Shown: positions 11,761-23,700 of the stretch, piece after piece | How the letters are laid out: every line of letters starts with the position of its first letter | Position numbering within the stretch: the stretch's first letter is position 1 | NCBI GenBank assembly: GCA_037074615.1 | Contig: CM073557.1 | Coordinates: forward strand, 16,508,501-16,572,500 | Length of the DNA: 64,000 nucleotides | Reading direction: 5' to 3' | From: Leucaena leucocephala | Lineage: Eukaryota > Streptophyta > Magnoliopsida > Fabales > Fabaceae | Program-made: the position numbers and the translations under genes | Notes under the pieces: generated by a model | The model's input: the letters and a program-made list of their open reading frames with translations, nothing else | Databases searched by the model: none | Told to the model about the DNA's origin: nothing

Positions 11761-13235
11761 ACAACCCTATCGTTCTACTCAATGATCCTTTTTATTGAAA
11801 TCCTAGCAAATTGGTGGGTAAAGCCATTGAAAATTGAGTAAAAATATAGGTTTTGGGTTTGATCGAACTTGGATACTATAAAATAGGGTGCAGTAAAGTA
11901 AATATTTTTGTATTTTTTATTAAGAGGAAAATGAGCTGGATTGTGAAAGAAATATGTTAAGAAAGACTCTTGATGATGAAAGCATAATTATCCTTACTCT
12001 TAATTTGATATGGGAGATTTGAACTCTCTAAGTCTTAAATAAAACCTCAATCAATCAATTTAGTCCAGTGCAATAATAGTTCTTAAACTCCTTTGATCAA
12101 AGCTAGATTAAAAACTTCTTAATGCACTATTTAAAACCACTTAGTATGTAATTAAATCAAATGATGATAATACCCTCAAATGATCATCAATCAATAACCA
12201 TAAATTTCAATTAATTGAATTAAACATCAACAATGTTGATATTAGTCTAATTATCTAGAAATCAAAACTGAAATATTTATATTAAAATCAACAATCTCAT
12301 CATCCAATGTAAATTACAAATATCCAATCTGAGAATAATCAATCAACATTAATCCCTATTCATAAAATGAAATCCCTAAATCTAGAAATGTCAAAATATG
12401 AAATAAGTGCATATTAAAATAAAAAACTTCCCAGTGTAGTCATGAGCACAAGATATGATGTCCATCACCAAGAGACTAAAGTTCTAGCCTCTCATAGCTA
12501 TATTATGCTACCATTGCTGCCTAAAAATGATGCCATGAAGAATACAGAAAAAGGTGATACAAAGGTCAAGAGAAAGATGGTAGAAGTGGATAAATCGATG
12601 CAGAAATATAAAAATATGTGGAAATATCAAGAAAAATAGAAGGTGTGAATAGAAGTTGTAGAGAGAGTGTTAAGAGAGAATGAGCAGCTGCTTCCTAGCC
12701 AAATCTGGCAAACATCCAGCTTCCTCCCATATGTTGTTCCCCTTGCCTTAATTGCAGAGTAAACTAAATGAAAATGCGCAGCTTCACTAACTGTCTTTTC
12801 TAGTGGCAACCATATCCTAATTTTGGTCGCGACCTGAGAATACAGAGAACATCCTAGGAGAAAATAGGTCACAACCAGTGAGTGGACTTTTAGGTCACGA
12901 CTACAAATCATAGAAGCTAACTTTCACGTTTCAGGTCCTCTTTGTCTAGTGATTCCTTCATTGCTTCACATGGGTTCTTAATCCTCTTCCAAAACACTTG
13001 TAATTCATAATCAAAGCTCAATGTAAAAGCCAAACTAATTAAAGAAAAATATAAATATATTTTGGAAGAGTTAATTTACCATTTAACCCTTTAATTAGCA
13101 CATTGCCATAACCAATCATGTATTACCATAAAGCATAATTACATGCATAAAATGAATGATAAACTTCTCATAAAACCCTTGAAAATGTCAAAGAAACCAT
13201 ATACAATTTGCATCCTATCAGTAGACTTATGGTTT
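11761..13235. other. Unassigned intergenic sequence
   Basis: AT-rich DNA after the Copia element. A plus frame (12442-12639) and a minus frame (12627-12911) have no domain I recognise. It is probably old repeat debris, but I could not link it to a family. Confidence 0.35.
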
Positions 13236-13870
13236 AAAAGAAAATCAATTAATCAATTAGTTAATTGATTCATGTCAAATGACTTGCCTTATGTATTTGA
13301 ACTGAAAAGTCAATTAATCGATTAACTAAAATTAATCGATTAGTTAATCAATTAATACATTATAAATAGATTTTCTCTTGGACAAATATATTGCTATTAA
13401 TCAATTGGTTAATCAATTAATTTATGTTAATCTGTTAACTGTTTGATTAATCAGTGAAGTTTCAATTTTGTGAAATTCAAATATAAACCAATTAATCAAT
13501 TAGTTAATCGATTAATATACATTAATAGATTGATTGTTCGAATAATATGTGTTGAAATAATTTCTCATTCATTTTTCTAAACACATTAATCGACTATCCA
13601 TTCGATTAACTTATCTTAATCGATCAATCCCATTAACTTTTGAAATTTGAAGTATAGCTTTGTTCTATGATACAAATTCATTTCATACTTCAAATGATTA
13701 ATTTAAGTAATAATTTGCCAATGTTTCTCATTAATCTTCTTGATAAATCTTCTAAGAAAATTAGTTTTGCATTATCACAACATATATGCTCAAAAATCAA
13801 ATTCCTATGATGCACTGTTTTCAGTTTTACATGATAATTCTAATTAATCAATTGAGTAATCGATTAATAT
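13236..13870. repeat. Cluster of ATTAATCGATTAAT-type motifs
   Basis: At least eight variants of an ATTAATCGATTA/TTAATCAATTAG core lie 15-150 bases apart, many palindromic. The cluster belongs to the LTR-like block that ends at 14970. Similar motifs are known to me from SIRE-type Copia LTRs; that link is from memory, not alignment. Confidence 0.6.
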
Positions 13871-14970
13871 AGAATAACATTTGAAAACAAGATCTCTATA
13901 TGATTTAAAATGGTCACAATTGAATTGATTTTCTACTCTTGATTATTGATTGAGATATCAAACAGTGATTCATACAATTGAGCATACATTATTCTCATAT
14001 TATTCTTGCTGTGATCCATTGTATTCAAGTTTCATATTTATGTAATGAAATCCTCACTTCACATAATTATATACTAATGATTAAATATTGGAGTATTTAT
14101 AGGATTGATATCAAAGAGCTCAAATTCTGTTATGATCAAAGTTAAATCAGAGATCAGACCAAGAGCAAAGCCAATGGTCTTTCAATGACAAAAAGACAAA
14201 AGGATCAACAATATAATGGCTAGTTCAATGGTCATATTTTCAACAGATAAAAAACTGAACAGAAGAGAACCTCAACAGAAACAATGCTCAATGGTTACAA
14301 AGATCAACTATAAAATGAAGAGCATTCAAAGTAATGATGTTGGCTATGATGAATGATAATAGGATGATGAGATATTAACAATACTCAGTAATGAAAACAT
14401 CAAATAGCATGTAACCTAGAAAACATTCCAACTCTCAAATCTTCATGTATTATTCTTTGATAGAGATTTTTCAGCGAGCTTCAATGTCTATATACTCACT
14501 CTTTATGAGAGTTAGATTCACCCTCTATTTCTTCAACTATATGAGAGCGAAACATTGAAATCAGTCAATTCAATGTTGGGAATTGCTCATATCAATTTAA
14601 GGGGGAGCTTAGCCACCGGAGTGTGGTGTAACCTCAAGTTTGCGATGGTTCTCAATTAGCCATTAAAATTGAAGTTGTAAAGGTTACCAAGAGCCCACTG
14701 CAATCTTGGTGTTTATAGTGGATTGGAAAATCTTAGTGGAAAGCTGAGGACTGGACGTATGTCAAGAAAAGACCGAACTAGGATAAATTATATGTGTAAA
14801 CTCTTCTTCCTTAAATCTTTGATTTCCAATAGTTTGTTTTCAAGCAAAGTTTTCAAATCATAATACTTTATTAATCAGATTCTAAAAGAGTTTTCAAAAA
14901 TACTTAAAAGTCATTGTTCACCCAATTCACTTCCTCTTAGGTGATACGGACAATCTACTTGGAACTAACA
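13236..14970 (+). mobile_element. Copia-type LTR (SIRE/Tork-like), left end unresolved
   Basis: The last ~400 bases have the layout of Copia LTR ends in plants: a 'gtgtggtgtaacctcaagttt' region, a 'gaggactggacgt...gaccgaactaggata' region, then 'cattgttcaccc...tcctcttaggtgatacggacaat...ggaactaaca'. Right after ACA (14970) the sequence becomes the minus-strand G1 LTR in the middle of that LTR, so this is an insertion into G1. No matching left terminus or TSD (CCTTT expected) was found, so the left side is probably rearranged. Confidence 0.5.
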
Positions 14971-17171
14971 CCTTTAACCTTTCTTTTGTCACTTCTTCTT
15001 GATATGTGGCTTCCATCATTGAGTACACAACTTAAATCCTAACATGATATAATTATTCATTCATTAGAGTCTAAATTCACTAACATTTCATAAGATTAAA
15101 CTCAATTAACCACTTAACCCTTAACTTTTTCTATTTGTGGTTAATTGACTTATCATTTAAATTAACTTGCATCTTAACTTTAACCTATACAATTTTATCC
15201 TTTAAATCCATTTATGGACTTAGAATATTGAAATTCTAGCTCCTTCATTAAATCTGGATAGAACTAAAAAGAAGCATATAATTCTTTTAAAATTTCTCAT
15301 TTTGATTCTAATACTTCCAATACTTGTTCCTCTACTTTATCCAACACAATTTTTCATTTTAAAGCCATTGGAAGTATCAAAATCATTGAATTCAAATAAA
15401 TGTTCATGTGTGTGAATAGTAATAGAGAAGACTCAAATTTTATCTTCCAATTCTAATACTTTCAAGGTTCTAAACTTATTCAATCCTACCCATAATCACC
15501 ATATAAATTCAATAGAAGCATTAAAACCATGAAATTCATCTTCCTTGATCCTATACAGCCCTAGGACGAAAACCCTCTTTAATGTGCAAAGCAAGGAATT
15601 TCAATCTAATTATATAACTAACCATTAAATCTAGCTTATCAAAGTGTTAATTACATAGTTCTAGCTTCAATTTATTCTTCCCCCTCAATTTCTAGATTTT
15701 GGAAAGCAAGCATACCATGGGGAAATCTCATTTTTCCTAGAACCCTAGGTTCAAGCCTCTAAATTAAAGGAAAATAAACTAGGATCAATAACTTACCTTG
15801 ATCCCTTACAAGCTTGATCACTTAAACTCCTTGTTCTTACTTTTCCTTTAGGTTTGAGTGAAAATTTTGGCATAGTTTCCCCATGGTCCTTGGGAACACA
15901 AAATTGAAAAGAATGGAAGGGCTATTTATAGCCAAATTTTGGCATTCTTGGGACTATTCTTCCCTCGCAATTGCTAATTATATCAATTACTTAATCCTTC
16001 CTGTCAATGGTTGATTTTTAGATTAATTACACTTAATCATCATTAACATAATTTCTATATTATTTTATTATAATAAAGTACATAGGATAGGCTTTTCTTC
16101 TTGCTCTTGGCATTATGTGGAGGGTGTGGGTCGGCTCCCACTTGGGACACCTTGCATACCAACTCACCTTATCTCTTGAATTATCTTTTTTTTAAAAAAA
16201 ATATCTAAATCTGACTTAAGCTCCAAGTCTTGTTCTTGGGCCTATTGAGCTTTCCTATGATGCCATGTTGGGCTTGTCTAGCCTTAAACCATAATTTTTT
16301 AGCACACATCCCAAGGCACTTCCTATACCAATATCCTCTAAAGTACCCTAATTTTGAGATAAATTCTAGACACTTCTTTTCATAGTTCTAATATTTTTAA
16401 AAATCCATTATAATATAAAATGAATTTCTTGAAAAGTCTCATAATTTTTTGAGACCCAAAAGTCCTAAAGAAAATTCTATATAGTTTCTTTATATGATTT
16501 ATCGGTCTATCTTCAACTTAAATTTCATAATTAATTCTAAAGGACTTCTTTTTTACTTCTATCAGTTTCACAAATTATTATATTAATTTTAAGAATTTTT
16601 TATCAAATTTTATTTGATTCTAAGGTCTAAAAGATAATATACTAATTTTCAAACTTTAGAAATTAATATCAATTTATCGGGACTTTAAATCAGAATTTTG
16701 AAAGATATACCTGACCCAAATTTTATCCTCTATTTTTCAATAAAATTTTAGGTCAAAATATTTCTAGACAATTTTAGGCCTTTTCTCGCTCAACTTTCTA
16801 TAATTACATTTTTGCCCCTTGAATTTGGCAAATTACACTCTAGTCCCTCAAAGTTTCTAAATTTCATTTTAGTCTATTTTTACCAAATTTGAAATTCCAA
16901 TTTGTTCATTGAAATCTCAAAACTCTATTTAAGTCCTTAAACATTTTACTATTTGGAATTAGTCTATAGACTTTCACTATTTACAGTTTAGTCCCTAGAC
17001 TTTCACTATTTGCAGTTTAGTCCCTTTGACTTTATAACTTTATGTATTCTCTCTTTCTTTGACTTAAAATTTGCCTAACCATTGTCTTTTCTTCTGGTTA
17101 TCATCCCAATTCCTTCATATCCTCTTTCCTCTATCAGTCTTATATAGATAGGAAAAATTTAGGATATTACA
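14971..17171 (-). repeat. 3' LTR (partial) of minus-strand G1 Gypsy element
   Basis: The reverse complement aligns with 471-~2690. The LTR start on the minus strand is TGTAATATCC at 17171. The last ~900 bases of the LTR are missing at the left, where the Copia-type LTR abuts. A minus-strand TATAAATAG-like box lies near 15925. Confidence 0.8.
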
Positions 17172-19187
17172 TTTAGACCCCCTTAAAATAAATTTCATCC
17201 TAAAAATTTTAATTAGTACCTTAGTCAAGTAATCTCGAATATGTCTCCTCTATATATCCATTTTTACTTTATGACTAAGGATCAGGGTATCTTTAGGAAT
17301 CATATCTTTTATCTTGGCATTGGGCAGAGTACTTTCAACATCCGCATAACTTAATATGTGTAGAAGTCTACTTCTTTCTGTTTTCAACTGCTATCTATCT
17401 GCTTATGTTTATGGACAACTTACTATACTGGACTTGAGAGTAGTGTCCATTTCTTTCATACATAATCTTTTAGAAATTTAATGTAATTATGGGATTTCTT
17501 TCATACATCATACTTCTTATTATGAATCTCTTATTACGCATCTTTTCTTACTTATTATGTATTTTGCATTATGCATTGTGAATCATTCATTACACTTTTT
17601 TTCCATATTCCTAGAATACTCTTTGACCTTATAGCTTTACTGGCTTCTAAGAAGGATCTTAACCTTATGCCTTTCTAACTTCCTCCTGAAACAAAATTGT
17701 AGTCTAAATCTTTCTTCTTAGATCCATTCTATTTGGATATGACATAAGGGTTCTAGTCCCTTATCTTTCATAACTATTTTTTACTTTTCATAACTTTTAT
17801 CATCATATTTAAATTACTTTCTATATAACGATATCTTTCTTTATATATAGTTCCTTTATTTGGAACTGATACAATGGAATACTAGTGTCCCTTGTTTTCT
17901 CTCTCTTGAGTATTTATACTATTATCTGCTTATGATCTTCTATGCTCATGCTATTCTTTTTTATTTATTATGCTAGCTAGCAATTTTCTTTCTCATTATT
18001 CTAAGGCATCTTTCAACTTTTTGACTCAACATTATACTTCCCAGCAGGTCCCTCATCTCTATACTTTTCTAGCATGAGCACCTTTCAGTTAAGTGTGCTG
18101 TTAGATTATGGCTAGGTTATAGTTCATATGGCTCTAATCCTTAACATACTCTTTCTCATATAATGGTGTTCTACTTTACTCTGCATTAAACCATCTTTCA
18201 TGGGTCTCTTTAACCTTTTAATCTCTTAATCCTCATCTAGAGGATCTATCTACTCATACTTGTCTATTCTTAAGACATATGGGATTCTCTTTTCTATTTC
18301 TCAGGAATACTCCTACAATCTTTTGAATGTCAGTACTCAAATTTATACTTGGACTTTGTCTTCATTTAAGAGAAATGAAGTTTAGTCTAGTGGCTACCTG
18401 GAAATATTATGGATACTCTCTTTGTATAAGTTAGTCAACACCTTGTCCTTGACGATTGTCTTATTAGAAAGATATCAAGTTTTCCTATTCCTCTTTTCTT
18501 TGTAACTTATATTATCTTCTCCTTAGGCTACGTTATTTCATGACTCAGAATCACTCACTGTCTTCCTAAGCCTTTTTAGGAACTATTGAATTCTGGGATA
18601 TTACTCCCTTGTGAATCATGTTAGGGTCAACTGCAATTCTTCTGAAAGACTTCAACTAATAAACTAGATTACAAGGTTAATTCCTCCCTTTTTTTGATAA
18701 CTCATCCGATAATTCTCTAACACTATGTTCTATAACCCATCTTACTTATCAAGACTTCACTTAACCTTTCTCTTACTTAGGAGTGCTTCTCAACTTTCTT
18801 TCTTTCTTGTAGCTTGTTATGGACACTGCAATCATAATCTACAGTTGCTTCCTGTTACTATGGATCTGTATCATAGCTTCTTATTTCATCTCATCTGAAT
18901 CTATGCTTAATCTGCAATTAACATGTATATGAATTTTGCTCTTTTCTGAGGAGTAATATGTATCATATCTAACTCTTATATGAAGAGTGATCTAAACTCA
19001 TTTGAGTCTAGCTCTATTCGAAAGACATTTGTTTTAGATCCATATCTTATAGGAAGAAGTGATATAAAAGCATCTCTTTACTATTGTATGTTGTTCTTAT
19101 TGTATACCATATCTCTTGATAGAGTTATAACATTACCACTCTCTTGGTACTTACTATAGCCCTACCATAAGAAATAGCCCTAAGTAC

Positions 19188-22094
19188 TATCACATCTTAA
19201 TTTTTTCCTATATGTATAAGACTGATAAAGAAAGAGGTTGGAAGGGATTATGACAATAAACAGAAAGAAAGATAATGAGTAGACAAGGGTATAAAGAAGT
19301 GGGACTAAAGTAAAAATCCTAAAAGTTTTATGGTACAAAATGGAGTAGACATAAGCTTTGGGCTATAAAGTGTAATTATAAAAAGTTAAGGACATAAAGT
19401 GCAATTTTTAAGAGTTCTGGGGTAAAATAGTAATTATGAAAAGTTGAGCCAGAAAATGCCTAAAATTTCTCAGAAATATTTTGTCCCTAAATTTTCCCAT
19501 ATAATAGAGAAGATTATTTTGGTCGATTTAACACCACATGAAATTTTGATTTGAGATCCTGATAAATTAATATTAATTTCTAAATTCTAAAAATTATTAC
19601 AGTATCTTAGATACCTAAGAATCAGATAAAATTTAGTATTAAATTCTTACAATTAATATAATAATTTATAAAATTAACAGAAGCAAAAAAGAGTCATGTA
19701 TAATTAATTAAAGAATTTAAGGCAAAAAAGGACAATGATAAAAGATTTGAATAAGATGTATGAATTTTTAATAGGACTTTTGAGTCTCAAAAAATTATGA
19801 GACTTTGCAAGAAATTTATTTTATATTAGAATAAATTTATAAAAATTTCAAAACCAATAAAATATATGCTTAGAAATTATCTTAAAAATTAGGGTAATTT
19901 AAGGATATTGGTATAGGAAGTGCCCTGGGATACGTGCCCAAAATTATAGTTTGGGCCTAGACAAGCCCAACATGGCATCATATAAGTGTCTATGGAGCCT
20001 AAGAAATTGTCATGTGATTAAATGGATTTTATTTGGATTTTTTTTAAATTTTTAAAAGATAAGAATTCAAGAAAAATTAAGAAGGTGCAAGCTGGAATAT
20101 GAGGTATCTTGTGGGACACACATGCTTTACATATGGCACCAAGAAGAAGAAAGAAAGGTTATCCATGTGCTAAAATGTAATAAAATAATATAAGAATTAA
20201 GTTAATTATGATAAAAGATAATTAATCAATAAAACATCCCTCCATTTACTTGTAAAACTGTGAGCTCTTGGAACCCTTGGAGAAACTCTTGTCATTTGAA
20301 AACTTAACCAAAGTAAAGGAATTCAAGGTATTTAGAGATCAAGGTAGTTAAAGCATAAGGTATGTGATCTTTTCTAGTTTAGTTGCAAGTTTTTTAGAAG
20401 GGTAAAACCTAAGTTTTAGTGGTTGAAAATTCCATTAAACCTAGAGCATGCATGCTGTACAAAATGTTAAGTTGAAGGAGGAAGAAGAAATTAAAGTTAG
20501 AACTATGTGATTAATGGTTAAATAAGTTAATTTAGATGATTAGTTATTGAATCAAGTTGATATTCTAACTTTATCATGATGGAGGACTTTTCGACAAGGT
20601 TGTTATGGATAGAGGGAAATGGAATTTCAATAATCTAACGCTTCCATTGAATTTATATTATGATTTTGTGTGGGATTGGATAGGTTTGGAACCTTGGAAT
20701 TGAAAGATGAATTTTTGAAATCTTCTATGTACTGTTCACATGTATGAATAATGATTATAATTTCATGATTTTGATACTTTCAATGGTTTTAAAATGAAAA
20801 AGTGTGTGCGTAAAGTAGAGAAATATGTATTGGAAGCATTTGATCAAAATAAGAATTTTTCAAAGAAAATGAGAAGTTTTTTGGTTATATCTAGAACAGG
20901 TTGCAACTGCTATAATTTGGGAATTATGAGTTCATAAATGGATTCAGAAGGCCAAATTGTATAGGATATAATCAAGATATCAATTTATTCAAAGGACAAG
21001 CTAATTAGAAGGAATTAGGAAAAGTTACCTTAATTAATAACTAAGCTTAATACTCTTGAGTAATAATTGAGTTATGTCATGAATGAGTGGATGATAATGC
21101 AATAATAGGATTTGTTTTGTGTGAGAAAGAAGACAATTTTACATCAAGGAAAGGTGACAAGAAAGAGGATAAGGAAAAAGTAAGGCATCAAGGTAGTAAA
21201 CTTATCTAAACTTATATGTATTGATTGTATGGATGATTGTGTTATAGCTATGTTGATTGGTGTTGTTTATATGTATTTGTTATAGATCTATTATATGATT
21301 ACTTTGGCCAATTGTATTTTATATGTTACATGGAAGCTTGCATAATACATTATGTTAAGACAATCACAAGTAACCACAAGTTCCACAAGCATAAATTCAT
21401 ATATTGTTTAGAACCATTTAGTACTAAGATTTCCTCAGAAATCTTACCCCAAATTGTATCTCCAATCAATAGGAACCTAAAGCATAAGAGAGGAAGAATG
21501 TTATATGATGATATGATTAGCTTGTATGGTTATTCTATAGACAAGTTTTGGGATGAATGTATGTAAAGATTGTTGTTAAAATTATGCACTTGAACAATAG
21601 GCAATTTTAAGCTATGACACTTAGTACGTAATTAAAAATAGTTAATGATGTAATAAATGTTTGATATTTTAGAAGTAATTATTTAACATTACAAGCTTCA
21701 TTTTGACACCAAGAATGCCTTATTTTGATGTACAAAAAAAGAGAACAAAATTTTTAGAGTCAGAGACTAGAATCTATTTTTAGAATTTTTAACCAAATTA
21801 ATAGTAAAATTTTGACGTTATAGTTGACTCAGTTGACTAGTCAATTGGTCTAGGGAAGTATTCTTTTCCTTAAAATTTATTGTTATATTGGAGTAGTCTT
21901 TTGAACTACTTAATTTTAATTTTTTTAGAATTAGTTATGATTTTTTAAAGTTTCTTTCTAAATCTAGAATTACCAAATGAACAGTAACCATGAACTTGGT
22001 AATTTCAGATTTTGAGATTGAACTTCAATGGACTTGTAAGTGGTTCTAAATGCTATTGAATGATCCCTAAGACATATGAAAGTAAGGTGTTACA
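19188..22094 (+). mobile_element. Solo LTR, G1 family, perfect TSD AGTAC
   Basis: Starts TATCACATCTT and ends GGTGTTACA. It is flanked by AGTAC at 19183-19187 and 22095-22099. It is in plus orientation inside the minus-oriented internal region of the same family. It aligns with 471-3564. A 109-codon plus frame (21237-21566) inside has no recognisable domain and matches the non-coding LTR elsewhere. Confidence 0.85.
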
Positions 22095-22928
22095 AGTACT
22101 ATATTCATAAATTTGTAGAAATACCTAAGTAACCCCAATTATACGATAAACAATTGTCCCACTTGCTAAGACTATATGTTATTCTCGATACTTTCTATTA
22201 CTATCCTGCTTTAGATTTCCCATCTAACTTACACTTATCATCTGATCTCAAACTTTTATCCCTATTTCTAACTTTAATCTAACTCTAATCCTAGTCCTAG
22301 TTTCCATTGTAATCTTAATCTTAATCCTTGAGGCTTAATTAACATTAAATATCTCTATTTCTCTAATCATGTGAAGCAAACATACTAGGTATAGGGTAGC
22401 TCTACTTATGCATGCTGAACATTACCATTTAAATATGTATAAGGTGTTATCAACCTTAAGCCAATGGGAATAATGGCAAAGAATTAACAGGAAAACACAA
22501 TCGCCTTATATAGTCATTGTTATAAACAGATGACAGTCGTCTGAATCATAAATCGCATCTACTTAGCGATCATTTATTCATATTCTCTCTTAGATCTGAG
22601 TAAGGTAAACTTTCTTCTGTGTCTGAAATCTCTTACCAATCATATTCTACAAACATTCCCTGGCAAAATGCCTCGTGTAACATCCTAGACCCCTCCCTCA
22701 CAGATATTGTCACTGTTTGTAGCTATAGCCAAGAACAGGGTTTTATTTCCCTAGGTGCAGCCGTAGCCACCTAAAAAATGAATCTATAAGGAGAAGGTAT
22801 ATGCACCCTTATAAGGTATGCTTCGTTCCCCTTCCCAACTGATATAGGACTTCACAACATTCACCCCCTTATAGGGGCCTAGCGACCTCGCTGGCACACC
22901 GACCGGAGGCCTAGTTCTGATACCAATT

Positions 22929-23195
22929 TGTAAAATTCTCCTAAAATATAGCTATTATTAATTATTTAAATATATTTTGTATCCAATATAATTTAAAAAT
23001 AATATTATAAATGAATTTAAGGAGAATCTTTTTATAACCATGGTAGAGTTCATTTAAATTTTAGTTAAATTCTTTTCTACCAAGTTAACTCTGGTGAAAT
23101 AAACTAAATTCATTTATAATATTATTTTTAAATTATATTAGATACAAAATATGTTTAAATAATTAATAATAGCTATATTTTAAGAGAATTTTATA
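22929..23195. repeat. Inverted repeat at the centre of the TRIM cluster
   Basis: The left arm (22929-~23021, starting TGTAAAATTCTCC) is the near-complement of the right arm (~23106-23195, ending GAGAATTTTATA). The two flank an 85-base spacer. Both outer edges touch a TRIM primer site where an LTR end should be, so this may be remnants of a second TRIM LTR in inverted orientation. Confidence 0.75.
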
Positions 23196-23264
23196 ATTTG
23201 GTATCAGAGCCAGGCCTTCGGTCAGTATGCCAACGAGGTCGTTGGGCCCCTATAAGGGGGTGAA

Positions 23265-23700
23265 TGTTGTGAAGTCCCACATCGGTTAGGAAGGGGAACG
23301 AAGCATGCCTTATAAGGGTGCGGATACTCTTCCTTTGTAGACGCATTTTCTAGGTGGCTACAGCTGCACCCAGGGAAATAAAACCCTACTCTTGGCTACT
23401 GTTGCAAATATGTACAATATCTATGAGGGAAGGGTCTAGGATGTTACAATTGGTATCAGAGCTAAGCCTCAGGTCGGTATACCAGTGAGGTCGCTGGGCC
23501 CCTATGAGGGGGTGGATGTTGTGAAGTCCCACATCGGTTGGGAAGGGAAACGAAGCATGAATTATAAAGGTACGGATACCTTCCCCTTGTAGACGTGTTT
23601 TCTAGGTGGCTACGGCTGCACCCAGGAAAACAAAACCCTACTCTTGGCTACGGTTGTAAACATGGACAATATCTACGAGGGAGGGGTCTGGGATGTTACA
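23265..23700 (+). mobile_element. Complete TRIM unit (LTR-PBS-PPT-LTR)
   Basis: A minimal 436-bp element: two 184-bp LTRs around a 68-bp interior holding TTGGTATCAGAGC straight after the first LTR and a G-rich 'gagggggtgga' straight before the second. A 66-codon frame at 23595-23795 overlaps it and is a shadow. Confidence 0.85.

Larger units (their letters stand above)
22676..23700. mobile_element. Palindromic TRIM retroelement cluster
   Basis: Three 184-bp LTRs and three ~67-bp internal domains: LTR(-) 22676-22859, internal(-) 22860-22926, palindromic AT-rich core 22929-23195, internal(+) 23197-23264, LTR(+) 23265-23448, internal(+) 23449-23516, LTR(+) 23517-23700. LTRs run TGTTGTGAAGTCCCACATCGG to GGATGTTACA. 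Each internal domain is little more than a Met-tRNA primer site (TTGGTATCAGAGC or a variant) and a short purine tract, as in terminal-repeat retrotransposons in miniature (TRIMs). Arms of ~345 bp (22676-~23021 and ~23106-23448) can pair around an ~85-base loop. The outer ends are flanked by CCTCG (22671-22675) and CCTCA (23701-23705), so the whole cluster looks like one integration. No coding capacity; it would need another element's enzymes. Confidence 0.85.

Noticed and set aside
21237..21566. 109-codon plus-strand frame
   Set aside because: Inside the G1 solo LTR; the corresponding part of the other G1 LTR (2720-3000) is not open.
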